This document shows, one piece after another, positions 34,618 through 43,126 of a DNA stretch of 46,182 bases; the stretch's first letter is position 1, and each line of letters starts with the position of its first letter. This stretch comes from Jiulongibacter sp. (GTDB taxonomy: Bacteria; Bacteroidota; Bacteroidia; Cytophagales; Spirosomataceae). The notes under the pieces are model-generated. The model made no database searches, was not told where the DNA came from, and worked only from the letters and a program-made list of their open reading frames with translations. Made by a program: the position numbers and the translations under genes. The DNA is taken from positions 1-46,182 of the forward strand of contig JAHEBN010000009.1 of the NCBI GenBank assembly GCA_024645245.1, read 5' to 3'.

Positions 34618-35630
34618 TTTGAACCAGCTAGTTTTAATTCCCAGTTCCATGCATCTTTAAGTGCATCTTCCAGGCTTTTTTCTGTTTTCCAATTTAATAA
34701 TTTATTTGCTTTTGAAACGTCACCATATATTTTAACGGTATCTCCGGGTCTCCTTGGTCCTATTTCATAATTGAGCTTCAGTTGATTTACTTTTTCAAAG
34801 GTTTTTATCAATTCCAGTACGCTATTTCCCCGACCGGTACCTATATTAAATACATCATAAAAAGGGCCATTTTTTTTCTGAGTATATTTGAGTGCTGCAA
34901 TGTGTGCATTTGCGAGGTCTACCACGTGTATAAAGTCGCGAATATTGGAACCATCCTGCGTATTATAGTCATTACCAAAGATGGTAAGCTTACTTCTCTT
35001 ACCGATTGCGGTTTGTGTAATAAAAGGAACCAGATTACTAGGCACACCCGAAGGCAACTCTCCTATTTCACCCGATTCATGAGCACCTATCGGATTAAAG
35101 TAACGCAGCGAAATAATTTGTAAATCCTCTCCAGATTTTACAAGGTCACTTAATATATCTTCGGCAATAGCTTTTGTATTTCCATAAGGTGAATTGGCAG
35201 GTTTTCGAGCAGCATTTTCATCTACCGGAATGTAGTCTGGTTCGCCATAAACTGTACAGGAAGATGAAAATACCAGTTTTTTCACATTAAACTCTCGCAT
35301 AACATGAATCATAGTAAAAATAGAACCTACATTGTTTTCATAATATTTCAATGGGTTTTCAACCGATTCCCCGACTGCCTTAGATGCAGCAAAATGTATG
35401 ATTCCATCAATATGATGATCAGAGAAAACCTTTCTTAAGAATTCAATATCATTACAATCCCCTTCATAAAAGTCAAAGACTTTGCCGGTTATTTTCTTGA
35501 TGCCTTCCAGTGCGGATTTTTCCGAGTTACTAAAATTATCAATCAAAACAGGAATCATACCTGCTTCATTTAAAGCTACAGCGGTATGCGACCCTATAAA
35601 CCCCGCACCTCCCGTTATGAGAATTTTCAT
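34614..35630 (-). CDS. galE: UDP-glucose 4-epimerase
   Basis: A 338-residue extended SDR that interconverts UDP-glucose and UDP-galactose, supplying galactose or, in some variants, N-acetylgalactosamine donors. GGAGFIGS at 7-14 binds NAD, catalytic residues are S124 and Y149-x3-K153 (YGNTK), and the downstream HVVDLANAH and RRPGD motifs are typical. First gene of the nucleotide-sugar run that continues with rfbB and rfbA; this points to surface polysaccharide synthesis. Confidence 0.95.
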   Translation of the reverse strand: MKILITGGAGFIGSHTAVALNEAGMIPVLIDNFSNSEKSALEGIKKITGKVFDFYEGDCNDIEFLRKVFSDHHIDGIIHFAASKAVGESVENPLKYYENNVGSIFTMIHVMREFNVKKLVFSSSCTVYGEPDYIPVDENAARKPANSPYGNTKAIAEDILSDLVKSGEDLQIISLRYFNPIGAHESGEIGELPSGVPSNLVPFITQTAIGKRSKLTIFGNDYNTQDGSNIRDFIHVVDLANAHIAALKYTQKKNGPFYDVFNIGTGRGNSVLELIKTFEKVNQLKLNYEIGPRRPGDTVKIYGDVSKANKLLNWKTEKSLEDALKDAWNWELKLAGSK

Positions 35631-35645
35631 TCATTAAAATTTTGC

Positions 35646-35653
35646 CAAAAATA
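35646..35653 (-). promoter_or_regulatory. Candidate -7 element (TATTTTTG) for galE-rfbB-rfbA
   Basis: Perfect TAnnTTTG on the minus strand, 15 bases before the galE ATG. The short leader and missing -33 box keep confidence modest. Confidence 0.4.
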
Positions 35654-35734
35654 AGGGTTCTAAAATTGTTTTGAAAGATATGTTTGGAGTTTTGCGTTGT
35701 GTGTTTGATTTTTAAGCATTAATTCGCAACAGAC

Positions 35735-36574
35735 ATGCTTTCAAGCAACGAAATTAAAGCACTTGTAACTTTACTTGACGACGACGACTTTGAAGTTTCT
35801 TATCTTGTTGAAAAACAAATAAGAGAATTGGGCTATGATGTTATTCCCCATCTGGAACAGCATTGGGAAGAAAGCGGCCTAAACAACAATATTCAAAAGA
35901 AACTGGAAGAATTAATTCATGAATTGCAATACGACAACTTCAGTACAGGTTTTATTAAATGGTATCAGGGCGGAGGCCTGGACTTACTTGAGGGAATGTG
36001 GCTGCTATGCCGGTATATTTATCCGGAAGTGGATATACAGAAACTTAAAACCGACATCAATCAAATATATTTTTCTGCCTGGCTTAAAATGCGGGACGAA
36101 TTACACCCGAATGATTCCATAAGGATTTTAAATGCAGTATTTTTTGATGAATACAAATTCTCAGGAAATACTAAAAACTTTCATTCACCTGCTAATTCCA
36201 TGCTTAATCAGGTACTGGAAACCCGAAAAGGAAATCCGATTTCACTTTGTGTGGTTTATATTTTGGTAGCTCAAAAGCTTGGTTTACCTGTATATGGCGT
36301 CAATTTGCCAAGTTTATTCATTTTGACTTATGATTCTGAACACGTTCAATTTTATATTAATCCATTTAATAAAGGCCTTTTATTTTCAAAGAAAGATATT
36401 GACCAATATCTTAAGCAAATGAATCTGGAGCCTAAGGAAATGTTTTATAAACCGTGTACAAATATTGAAATAGTTAGAAGATCACTATTAAACCTAATTG
36501 TTTCGTTTCAAAAAAATGGAGAAAATGAGAAAGTTATCGAATTGAATAAAATATATGACACGCTGAATAGCTAG
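35735..36574 (+). CDS. Transglutaminase-fold (SirB1/Transglut_core2) protein
   Basis: A 279-residue soluble protein with an N-terminal helical, HEAT-like part (1-65) and a SirB1-type papain-fold domain. The signature GNPISLCVVYILVAQKLGLP is at 166-185, with Cys172 in a plausible catalytic position. Where SirB1 homologues usually read PGHF, this one has LPSLF (191-195), so the usual histidine is missing. Activity is therefore doubtful and a binding or structural role is possible. A strong terminator follows. Confidence 0.8.
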   Translation: MLSSNEIKALVTLLDDDDFEVSYLVEKQIRELGYDVIPHLEQHWEESGLNNNIQKKLEELIHELQYDNFSTGFIKWYQGGGLDLLEGMWLLCRYIYPEVDIQKLKTDINQIYFSAWLKMRDELHPNDSIRILNAVFFDEYKFSGNTKNFHSPANSMLNQVLETRKGNPISLCVVYILVAQKLGLPVYGVNLPSLFILTYDSEHVQFYINPFNKGLLFSKKDIDQYLKQMNLEPKEMFYKPCTNIEIVRRSLLNLIVSFQKNGENEKVIELNKIYDTLNS

Positions 36575-36614
36575 TTCCAATTTTATAAAGAACTATCATT
36601 TTCTGATAAATTAG

Positions 36615-36646
36615 AAGAGCAAGATTAATCAACCTTGCTCTTTTAT
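36615..36646. terminator. Intrinsic terminator between convergent genes
   Basis: AAGAGCAAG (36615-36623) pairs exactly with CTTGCTCTT (36634-36642) across a 10-base loop, followed by a T-rich stretch on the plus strand. It serves the transglutaminase-fold gene and may also stop transcripts of the M1 peptidase. Confidence 0.8.
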
Positions 36647-36653
36647 TTAAATT

Positions 36654-38639
36654 TTAATTTGCTGGTGGTGCCTTATAAATAGTTGGCGACCAGCTGTTAT
36701 TTTTCTCATTCACATCAGGCAAGTGCCTATCCGGATCAATTATAACAGAAATAATTGGCGATGTACAATTGTACAAAAACTTCCACACCGGGCCTCTTTG
36801 CCATATTTCAACTGGCAATTTCACAAAATTGACAGTTCCATTTGATTCTTGAATTTTTAAGGTAACCGGCATCGGCAATTTTTCCATATTTTGAATTGTT
36901 ATAATTGCTCCCTGAGCCGGATCCTGATTAATATAGTACAATCCATCCACGGCCTGATCTATTTTCCAATCTTCAAAAAACCACCCTTTCCAAAACCAAC
37001 CCAGATCTTCACCAGCTGCATCTTCAATCGTATGGAAGAAATCAAAAGGGGTTGGATGTTTAAAAGCCCATCTGTTTACATATTCTTTTAAAGCATAATC
37101 AAAACGCTCCGGCCCAAGAATTTCATCACGTAATAAGGTCAGTCCCAGTCCAGGCTTAAAATACCCGGCTAAACCAAAATTACGTGACTGAATTACATCG
37201 GGTATGTTCATTATCGGGTCTTTATCGTAAAAATAAGGAGCATACTGACGCACATTCATAGGAGAATAAAACTCGGCATCATGAAAATTGCGTGAAGACA
37301 GGTCATTAATAAAAGTATTAAACCCTTCGTCCATCCAGGCATATTTTCTTTCATTGGTACCTACAATCATTGGAAACCAATTGTGCCCGAATTCGTGGTC
37401 AGTTACACCCCATAAATCTTCATTTCCATCACCAGCTCCGCAAAAAACAATCCCCGGATACTCCATACCTGATACCACTCCCGCTACATTAGTTGCTACC
37501 GGATAAGTGTATTCATACAAATATTCCGAATAATATTCAATGGCAGCTTTGACGTATTCAGTCGATCTGCCCCAATTGTTGATACCTGCACTTTTAAAAG
37601 GATAGACTGACTGAGCCAATGCCGTTTTACCACTTGGAAGATTAATTTTGGCCGCGTCCCAAATAAAACTTTCGGAAGCTGCCCAGGCAACATCCCGCGT
37701 TTGATTGCACCTGAATTTCCAGGTAAGTTTATCACTTGAAACTGGTCTACTTTCAGGCTTACCTACTTCTTCCGGCTTTATAATAAAAATAGTGGAGTCG
37801 CTCGAGGCAGCTGTTACCAATCTATTTACCTGAGTTTTAGTTAATACTTCCTCCGGATTTAAAAGTTCGCCGGAGCCCACCACAATTTGATTTTTGGGAA
37901 CTGTTATGTTGTAATTTATATCGCCGTATTCCAGATAAAATTCACCCTGTCCAATGTAAGGCAAAATATTCCAACCTTCTACATCATCGTAAACACACAT
38001 TCTGGGATACCATTGTGCAATTTCATAAATTGTTCCGTCAGCAGTATCAAATTTCCCCAACCTATCGGAACCGTATCGTGGAATTTTAAAAGAAAATTTC
38101 ATACTTATTGAAATCTGCTCTCCTTGCCTTAAAGGTTCATTTAGTCGAATTTGCATTCGGGTGTCCTCAATAATATGTGTTTGATAAACTGAGGTTGTAA
38201 AACTTTTCTTTTTCCCCTGTTTGATTTCTTTTATCGCTTTTATATCTGTCAGGTCATATCCACCTTCAAATCCCATATTACCATGCCTGCCACCTTCAAT
38301 AGGCGTGGTTTTACTTCCTCTTGAATCAGTTTTAAACTGATTCTGATCCAATTGTAACCAAACAAATGGCAATAAATCCGGGCTGTTATTGGTATACAAA
38401 ATACTTACTTCGCCATTTATTTCATTTGCTCCCGGATCTAAATTTACATTTATCGTATAATCTGCCCTATTTTGCCAGTATTGAGGCCCTGGGGCACCGG
38501 TTCCGCTTCGATAGGCATTTCCCGGATGGTAATTAAAGAGAGGATTAAAGGCTTCGCGATTATCGTAGTTAGATTTTGTTTGAGCCTGAAGTGTAAGCTG
38601 ACTTACAAATGCCAGCATCGTTAAAAAAGTAATTCTCAT
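36654..38639 (-). CDS. Exported M1 family metallopeptidase
   Basis: A 661-residue gluzincin: signal peptide ending LQAQ (1-20), an N-terminal beta domain, the substrate motif GMEYP (391-395, the family's GxMEN variant), and the Zn site HEFGH at 415-419 with the third ligand E438 in WMDEGF. Aminopeptidases of this family cut residues from peptide N-termini; here it should act in the periplasm or at the surface. No T9SS domain is seen at the C-terminus. It stands alone, 62 bases from xerC. Confidence 0.92.
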   Translation of the reverse strand: MRITFLTMLAFVSQLTLQAQTKSNYDNREAFNPLFNYHPGNAYRSGTGAPGPQYWQNRADYTINVNLDPGANEINGEVSILYTNNSPDLLPFVWLQLDQNQFKTDSRGSKTTPIEGGRHGNMGFEGGYDLTDIKAIKEIKQGKKKSFTTSVYQTHIIEDTRMQIRLNEPLRQGEQISISMKFSFKIPRYGSDRLGKFDTADGTIYEIAQWYPRMCVYDDVEGWNILPYIGQGEFYLEYGDINYNITVPKNQIVVGSGELLNPEEVLTKTQVNRLVTAASSDSTIFIIKPEEVGKPESRPVSSDKLTWKFRCNQTRDVAWAASESFIWDAAKINLPSGKTALAQSVYPFKSAGINNWGRSTEYVKAAIEYYSEYLYEYTYPVATNVAGVVSGMEYPGIVFCGAGDGNEDLWGVTDHEFGHNWFPMIVGTNERKYAWMDEGFNTFINDLSSRNFHDAEFYSPMNVRQYAPYFYDKDPIMNIPDVIQSRNFGLAGYFKPGLGLTLLRDEILGPERFDYALKEYVNRWAFKHPTPFDFFHTIEDAAGEDLGWFWKGWFFEDWKIDQAVDGLYYINQDPAQGAIITIQNMEKLPMPVTLKIQESNGTVNFVKLPVEIWQRGPVWKFLYNCTSPIISVIIDPDRHLPDVNEKNNSWSPTIYKAPPAN

Positions 38640-38701
38640 TATTTCGTTTCTGGTTTGTTGGTATTAAAGACATGATAAAAAGTATAACGTTGCAAATTAT
38701 G

Positions 38702-39580
38702 CTATTCAGCTTTTGGATGTGCTTTTTTATGAATTTCTTTTAATTTATCAATACTATTATGTGTATAAACCTGCGTGGCTGCCAGACTTGAGTGGCCAAG
38801 CAATTCTTTTATAGCATTTAAATCCGCACCTTTGTTCAACAAATGTGTGGCATAAGTATGCCGTAGAATATGTGGGCTTTTTTGTTTAAGTGAGGTAACT
38901 CTTCCCAAATATTTCTTTACCAATCTTTGAACAAAAACCGGGTATAATTTTTTCCCGGTATCGGTTAAAAATAAAAAGCCTGATTTTCCAAATTGCTCAT
39001 TTCTTAAATCCAGATAGGAATCCATTTTCGCAACCAATCCCCTGGTCAAAGGAATTTGCCGGTACTTATTTCTTTTGCCTAAAACCGTGATTTTATTGGC
39101 ATTAGAATCTATATCTTTAATTTCCAGACCGATCAGTTCCGACAATCGGATACCTGCTCCATAGAACAATTCCAAGACCATTAAATCTCTTATCCCGGAA
39201 AAATCATGCGTAAAAAAAGAATCATTCAGGAGATTATTAATAGATTTTTCTTCAACAAAAGACGGTAGTTTTTTCCCGGTTTTTAAAGATTTTACTTTTA
39301 TGGTAGGATCAACTTCAATCTTACTGAGTTTCAGCAAATAGGCATAGAAGGATCTTAAAGATGCAATTTTCCGATTAATACTTCGGGGATCATTCCCCTT
39401 CTCACTTAGGCTAACTATCCATGCACGTATCTCGTTAAAAGTTGCAGTTTGAGGTGTTTCTGTGTCGAACTCCCCTTCAAGAAAACCCTGAAATTGCAAC
39501 AAATCTGTGCGATAAGCTGTGATGGTATGCTTGCTGCTTCGTTTTTCGTATGTAAGGAAATTTATAAAAAAATCGACCAT
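38702..39580 (-). CDS. xerC: Tyrosine recombinase XerC
   Basis: A 292-residue site-specific recombinase that resolves chromosome dimers at dif. With the start at 39580 the catalytic residues are R145 (GAGIRLSEL), K169 (LGKRNK), H237-x-x-R240 (HILRH), H263 (LGHSS) and Y272 (VYTHNS), all present. An ATG at 39592 exists, but a promoter (39601-39632) would start transcription almost on it, and MVDFFINFLTYEKR is the family-like N-terminus. No dif site is seen in the window. Its position behind rpsU is a conserved arrangement in this phylum, so it is a housekeeping recombinase rather than a mobile-element integrase. Confidence 0.93.
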   Translation of the reverse strand: MVDFFINFLTYEKRSSKHTITAYRTDLLQFQGFLEGEFDTETPQTATFNEIRAWIVSLSEKGNDPRSINRKIASLRSFYAYLLKLSKIEVDPTIKVKSLKTGKKLPSFVEEKSINNLLNDSFFTHDFSGIRDLMVLELFYGAGIRLSELIGLEIKDIDSNANKITVLGKRNKYRQIPLTRGLVAKMDSYLDLRNEQFGKSGFLFLTDTGKKLYPVFVQRLVKKYLGRVTSLKQKSPHILRHTYATHLLNKGADLNAIKELLGHSSLAATQVYTHNSIDKLKEIHKKAHPKAE

Positions 39581-39600
39581 TTCTGATTTCAAGTCTTCCT

Positions 39601-39632
39601 CAAATATACGAGGAATAAAGCTATAGAATCAA
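39601..39632 (-). promoter_or_regulatory. Promoter for xerC
   Basis: On the minus strand: TTG (39630-39632), 21 bases, TATATTTG (39601-39608). The predicted start of transcription is near 39596, which leaves a short leader before the ATG at 39580. The -7 box lies inside a small inverted repeat (TTCCTC 39596-39601, GAGGAA 39610-39615). Confidence 0.55.
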
Positions 39633-39663
39633 AAATGGTCGAAATATAGAGAGACAATAGGAA

Positions 39664-39861
39664 TTAATCCTCCGTATGCTGTCCGTAAGTTCTCTGTTTG
39701 TAAGCTGCATTTAAAACTTCAAAGCGGCGTGATACAGATTTTTTCTCAAAAGCCTGGCGTGAACGCAACTGTCTCAAAATACCGGTTTTCTCAAACTTCT
39801 TCTTGAAACGCTTTAATGCTTTCTCAACTGACTCATTTTCTTTAACTTGTATATGTATCAT
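39664..39861 (-). CDS. rpsU: 30S ribosomal protein bS21
   Basis: A 65-residue basic protein, MIHIQVKENESVEKALKRFK at the start, typical bS21. It binds the small subunit near the 3' end of 16S rRNA. In Bacteroidota, bS21 with bS6 and bS18 helps hide the anti-Shine-Dalgarno sequence (published structural work on this phylum), which explains why most genes here have no Shine-Dalgarno. This gene is the exception: an extended one sits 6 bases before its ATG, pointing to feedback control. XerC follows 71 bases after its end or more. Confidence 0.97.
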   Translation of the reverse strand: MIHIQVKENESVEKALKRFKKKFEKTGILRQLRSRQAFEKKSVSRRFEVLNAAYKQRTYGQHTED

Positions 39862-39867
39862 CTTTTA

Positions 39868-39878
39868 CACCTCCTTTC
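39868..39878 (-). promoter_or_regulatory. Extended Shine-Dalgarno of rpsU
   Basis: The minus strand reads GAAAGGAGGTG, 11 bases that can pair with the CACCUCCUUUC at the 3' end of Bacteroidota 16S rRNA, and the spacing to the ATG is 6 bases. No other gene in the window has a comparable, well-placed site. Confidence 0.9.
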
Positions 39879-39896
39879 ATTTTGTAATTCGGGCTG

Positions 39897-39904
39897 CAAA
39901 GATA
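39897..39904 (-). promoter_or_regulatory. Candidate -7 element (TATCTTTG) for rpsU
   Basis: Perfect TAnnTTTG on the minus strand, 35 bases before the ATG, upstream of the Shine-Dalgarno. The nearest TTG is 24 bases further, slightly long. Confidence 0.45.
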
Positions 39905-39985
39905 TAAATAAGATTTTTGTATTCCATACAATCTTTTCGATTTGGAAAAATAAAAGCCAAATTTGCAGGGTAAACAAATCAACAA

Positions 39986-40894
39986 ATGCAAAAGGCGATA
40001 ATAGATTTAGGCACTAATACTTTTCATTTATTAATCATTGATGAAAATAAAAAAACCATCTACCGGGAATCTAATGCAGCCAAAATTGGGAAAGGTGGCA
40101 TAAATCAACAAGTCATCTTGCCGGAAGCAATGGATAGAGCTATAGGTGTGCTTCGGAGATGGTCGGAAAAAATAGTAAGGGATAACATTAAACCAGAAAA
40201 TGTCTTTGCTTTTGGCACATCGGCACTTCGAAATGCCAACAATGCCCATGATTTTACCGAAAGAGTTAAACAGGAAACCAGTATTGAAATCGAAATTATT
40301 AGTGGCGAAAAAGAGGCAGAGCTTATTTATTTGGGAGTTAAACAAGCCGTAGAAATCAAGGAAACCTCGCTAATAGTAGATATTGGTGGTGGCAGTGTAG
40401 AATTTATTTTATGTAATGAAGAAAAGGCACTTTGGAAACAAAGCATAGAGATAGGCGGTCAGCGATTGATGGAAATTTTCATGAAATCGGATCCGATTTC
40501 TAACTCAGCAATCGGCAAAATGGACGATTATTTTCGCGAAAAACTTTTGGACTTAATGAATGCCTGCCACCAATATCAGCCCACTGTAATGATAGGTTCA
40601 AGCGGTTCGTTCGACACACTAAATGATATGAGCTGGTATAAAAACATCGGAGAATTACCTCCAAAAGAAGTGGTTAGCTTCAAAATGGAAATACGTGAAT
40701 TTTATTTTTTCTACGAAAAATTGATATTCAGCAATAGGGAAGAAAGAATGGCAATACCAGGGATGGTAGAATTGCGGGTTGAAATGATAGTGGTGGCATC
40801 CTGTCTGATTAGATATTTAATTCAAACAATTGGAATTAAAGAATTGAAAATTTCCAATTTTGCTTTGAAGGAAGGCGTATTAAGTACTTTATAA
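39986..40894 (+). CDS. Ppx/GppA family phosphatase
   Basis: A 302-residue protein with the ASKHA fold of exopolyphosphatase and pppGpp phosphatase: DLGTNTFHLLI at 7-17, GTSALRNA at 77-84, SGEKEAELIYLG around 106-117 with the catalytic Glu, and DIGGGSVEF at 132-140. It is the short, two-domain form without the C-terminal HD-like domain of E. coli PPX. Substrate may be polyphosphate or pppGpp; sequence does not decide. The NFACT gene starts at the base after its stop. Confidence 0.92.
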   Translation: MQKAIIDLGTNTFHLLIIDENKKTIYRESNAAKIGKGGINQQVILPEAMDRAIGVLRRWSEKIVRDNIKPENVFAFGTSALRNANNAHDFTERVKQETSIEIEIISGEKEAELIYLGVKQAVEIKETSLIVDIGGGSVEFILCNEEKALWKQSIEIGGQRLMEIFMKSDPISNSAIGKMDDYFREKLLDLMNACHQYQPTVMIGSSGSFDTLNDMSWYKNIGELPPKEVVSFKMEIREFYFFYEKLIFSNREERMAIPGMVELRVEMIVVASCLIRYLIQTIGIKELKISNFALKEGVLSTL

Positions 40895-42475
40895 ATGCAA
40901 ACCAATTATTACTTTTTAAGACAGCTGGCACCTGTATTAGCCCAAAAACTCGTTGGTCTAAAACTAATGGAGTGTTTTAGTCAGGAAAAAGAAGAAATGG
41001 TTATAGGTTTTGCTGCTGCCCGTGGCATTAAAAGTAATTACAAGCAATTCTTTATCAGAATCAGCGTAAAGCCAGAATTTCCTTGCCTTTATCTGACAAA
41101 AGAATATCGAAGAGCCAATAAAAACACAGTGGATTTATGGAGCGATATATACGATTTGGAAGTTAAGTCAGTATCGGTTTTTGAGAACGAACGTGCAATT
41201 AATATTGAATTAGAGGAAAATATAAACATTGTAATTAAGCTTTTTGGTAATCGATCCAATATTCTGGTTTTTGAAAAAGAGGATATTAAATGGGTATTTA
41301 ATCAAAGTTTGAAATTAGATTTCGGGTTGAAGTTTTCTGCTTTAAACCGCCCTATTAACCAATCTTTCTCTGCGTTTAAAGATGAAAATGAAAACTACAA
41401 AAAGTTATTTCCCACTTTCGGGAAAATAGTTAATCATTACCTGGATCAAAAGTTTTCTAAAGACCTAACGGCAAATCAAAAATGGGCAGAGATTTCTGAG
41501 GTCATTAAAGCACTTGAAAGTCCAAAGTATTTCCTTAGTAAGATCGACGGCTCTTTGAATCTTATCCTTTTACCTATCGGCGAAATACATAAAGAATTTG
41601 AGGATGTAATAGAAGCCAGCAATGCGACCTTCATTTATGGAATAAAAGAAAAGCAGGCTGATAAAATAAAATCGGAGAATCTTAGAATCATAAGCCGGGA
41701 AATTAAGCACATTGATGTCTGGATTGCCCAGAATTCGGTTAGATTAGAAGAACTTCAGAATGGCTCCAGAAATGAGGAAATAGGGCATCTTTTAATGAGT
41801 AATTTACATCAGATTGCTTCTAATACTGAAAAAGTGGAGTTGGATGATTATTACCACAACAAAAAAATCTGGATAAAACTAAAAAAAGACCTCACTCCTC
41901 AAAAAAACGCAGAGAACTATTATAGAAAGGCAAGAAATGAGAAAAAAGAAATCGAAAATCTGGAGCAAAATCTAAAAAGTAAACTTTCGAGAAAAGAATA
42001 CTTAATAAAGAAAGGCCATTTTATTTCTGAAATTGAAAACATTAAGGAACTTAGAAAGGAGATAAGTGAGTTCGCTACGCTAAAACCACTGGAAAAAAAC
42101 AAAAAAGCTGCTGATTATTTCAAAGTACGAAAAATCGGAGGTTTTGAAATCTGGATTGGCAAAAATGCAAAAAATAACGACTTATTGACACTAAAATTTG
42201 CTAAAAAAGACGATATCTGGTTACATGCACGCGATGTCTCGGGTTCTCATGTGGTAATAAAAGCACAAGCAGGTCAGAAAGTCCCTGACTATGTAATTGA
42301 AAAAGCAGCGGCTATGGCAGCTTGGAATTCAAAAAGAAAAAATGATTCGCTTACGCCAGTGATTGTAACCCCGAAAAAATTTGTGAGAAAAATTAAGGGA
42401 AGTGCAGAAGGGCAAATGCTGGTTGAAAAAGAAACAGTAGTGATGGTAAAACCAGAGGATATCAGCGATTCTTAG
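40895..42475 (+). CDS. NFACT family protein (RqcH/Rqc2-like)
   Basis: A 526-residue protein with an NFACT-N domain (about 1-200), a coiled-coil middle (about 300-400, rich in Lys/Glu), and the NFACT-R domain DDIWLHARDVSGSHVVIKA from about 438. Bacterial RqcH binds obstructed 50S subunits and adds C-terminal alanine tails to stalled chains; older names are FbpA or fibronectin-binding protein. I could not confirm the catalytic Asp-Arg pair of RqcH in the N domain, so tailing activity is unproven. It directly follows the Ppx/GppA gene and overlaps the next, convergent gene by 14 bases. Confidence 0.88.
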   Translation: MQTNYYFLRQLAPVLAQKLVGLKLMECFSQEKEEMVIGFAAARGIKSNYKQFFIRISVKPEFPCLYLTKEYRRANKNTVDLWSDIYDLEVKSVSVFENERAINIELEENINIVIKLFGNRSNILVFEKEDIKWVFNQSLKLDFGLKFSALNRPINQSFSAFKDENENYKKLFPTFGKIVNHYLDQKFSKDLTANQKWAEISEVIKALESPKYFLSKIDGSLNLILLPIGEIHKEFEDVIEASNATFIYGIKEKQADKIKSENLRIISREIKHIDVWIAQNSVRLEELQNGSRNEEIGHLLMSNLHQIASNTEKVELDDYYHNKKIWIKLKKDLTPQKNAENYYRKARNEKKEIENLEQNLKSKLSRKEYLIKKGHFISEIENIKELRKEISEFATLKPLEKNKKAADYFKVRKIGGFEIWIGKNAKNNDLLTLKFAKKDDIWLHARDVSGSHVVIKAQAGQKVPDYVIEKAAAMAAWNSKRKNDSLTPVIVTPKKFVRKIKGSAEGQMLVEKETVVMVKPEDISDS

Positions 42476-42932
42476 AAAGTTTCACCGCTTCTTCGTTTCC
42501 GGCATAAGTATAAATCAAATTGATTCTTCCATTGGTATATAAATTCCATTTCCCTTCTTTATTTTTAAAAAATAAGCGGTGAGCTTGAAAATGGAAAACA
42601 TCACCCGTTTGGGCAATTTCCATTAAAGCTTCTAAATTAACTTCCTGATTACTCGTAATTCCGGCAATTTTTTGTCCTTTACGAATTAAATTAATCTCAA
42701 TTTGAGGAATATTCAGGCTTTTATCATTTAGTCCGTCAATCGCAAATGCCTCAATTTTAATCTTATTTTCCCCCTTAAAAAGCTTATCCTGTTGTGATAA
42801 AATTCTTTCGCCCGAAATAACTTTTAATTGAACATGAGATGGATTATAAACAGGTAAAATGGCAATTTCGCCTTGAGCCAAAATTTTAAAAGGAACTAAC
42901 AAAAAGAGGAAAAATACAATTTTTGTAAACAT
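42462..42932 (-). CDS. Exported protein of unknown function
   Basis: A 156-residue protein with signal peptide ending ILAQ (1-19). The mature part is strand-rich, with a possible GldM C-terminal-like segment (IAGITSNQEVNLEALMEIAQTGDVFHFQ), but this resemblance is weak and no gld gene adjoins. No family is assigned. It overlaps the NFACT gene by 14 bases at the 3' ends. Confidence 0.7.
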   Translation of the reverse strand: MFTKIVFFLFLLVPFKILAQGEIAILPVYNPSHVQLKVISGERILSQQDKLFKGENKIKIEAFAIDGLNDKSLNIPQIEINLIRKGQKIAGITSNQEVNLEALMEIAQTGDVFHFQAHRLFFKNKEGKWNLYTNGRINLIYTYAGNEEAVKLSKNR

Positions 42933-43014
42933 CAGGAAGACTTTATTGGGTTATAGAAATGCACGTAGACCAAAGTACGAAAACAAATTAGTTTTGTGCA
43001 AAAAAAGAAAGTTA

Positions 43015-43038
43015 TTTTTTCATATTTCCATGAAAAAA
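43015..43038. repeat. 9-bp inverted repeat upstream of carB
   Basis: TTTTTTCAT (43015-43023) and ATGAAAAAA (43030-43038) are exact complements across a 6-base spacer, 42 bases before the -7 element of carB. It could be a regulatory site, or chance in AT-rich sequence. Nothing else is seen in the 194-base gap apart from the promoter. Confidence 0.4.
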
Positions 43039-43080
43039 GCCAAAAACTGAGATATTTATTCGTATTCAAAAAATCTGTGC

Positions 43081-43088
43081 TAACTTTG
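43081..43088 (+). promoter_or_regulatory. -7 element (TAACTTTG) for carB
   Basis: Perfect TAnnTTTG 38 bases before the carB ATG, identical in all eight bases to the pyrB -7 element. A -33 TTG is not evident. Confidence 0.5.
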
Positions 43089-43126
43089 TGCTTCGATAAT
43101 AAAATCGAAAACCCCGTCTGTTTAAA

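Noticed and set aside
38702-39580. Integrase of a mobile element
   Set aside because: The recombinase is XerC-like, next to rpsU as in other Bacteroidota, with no att sites, cargo genes or tRNA beside it.
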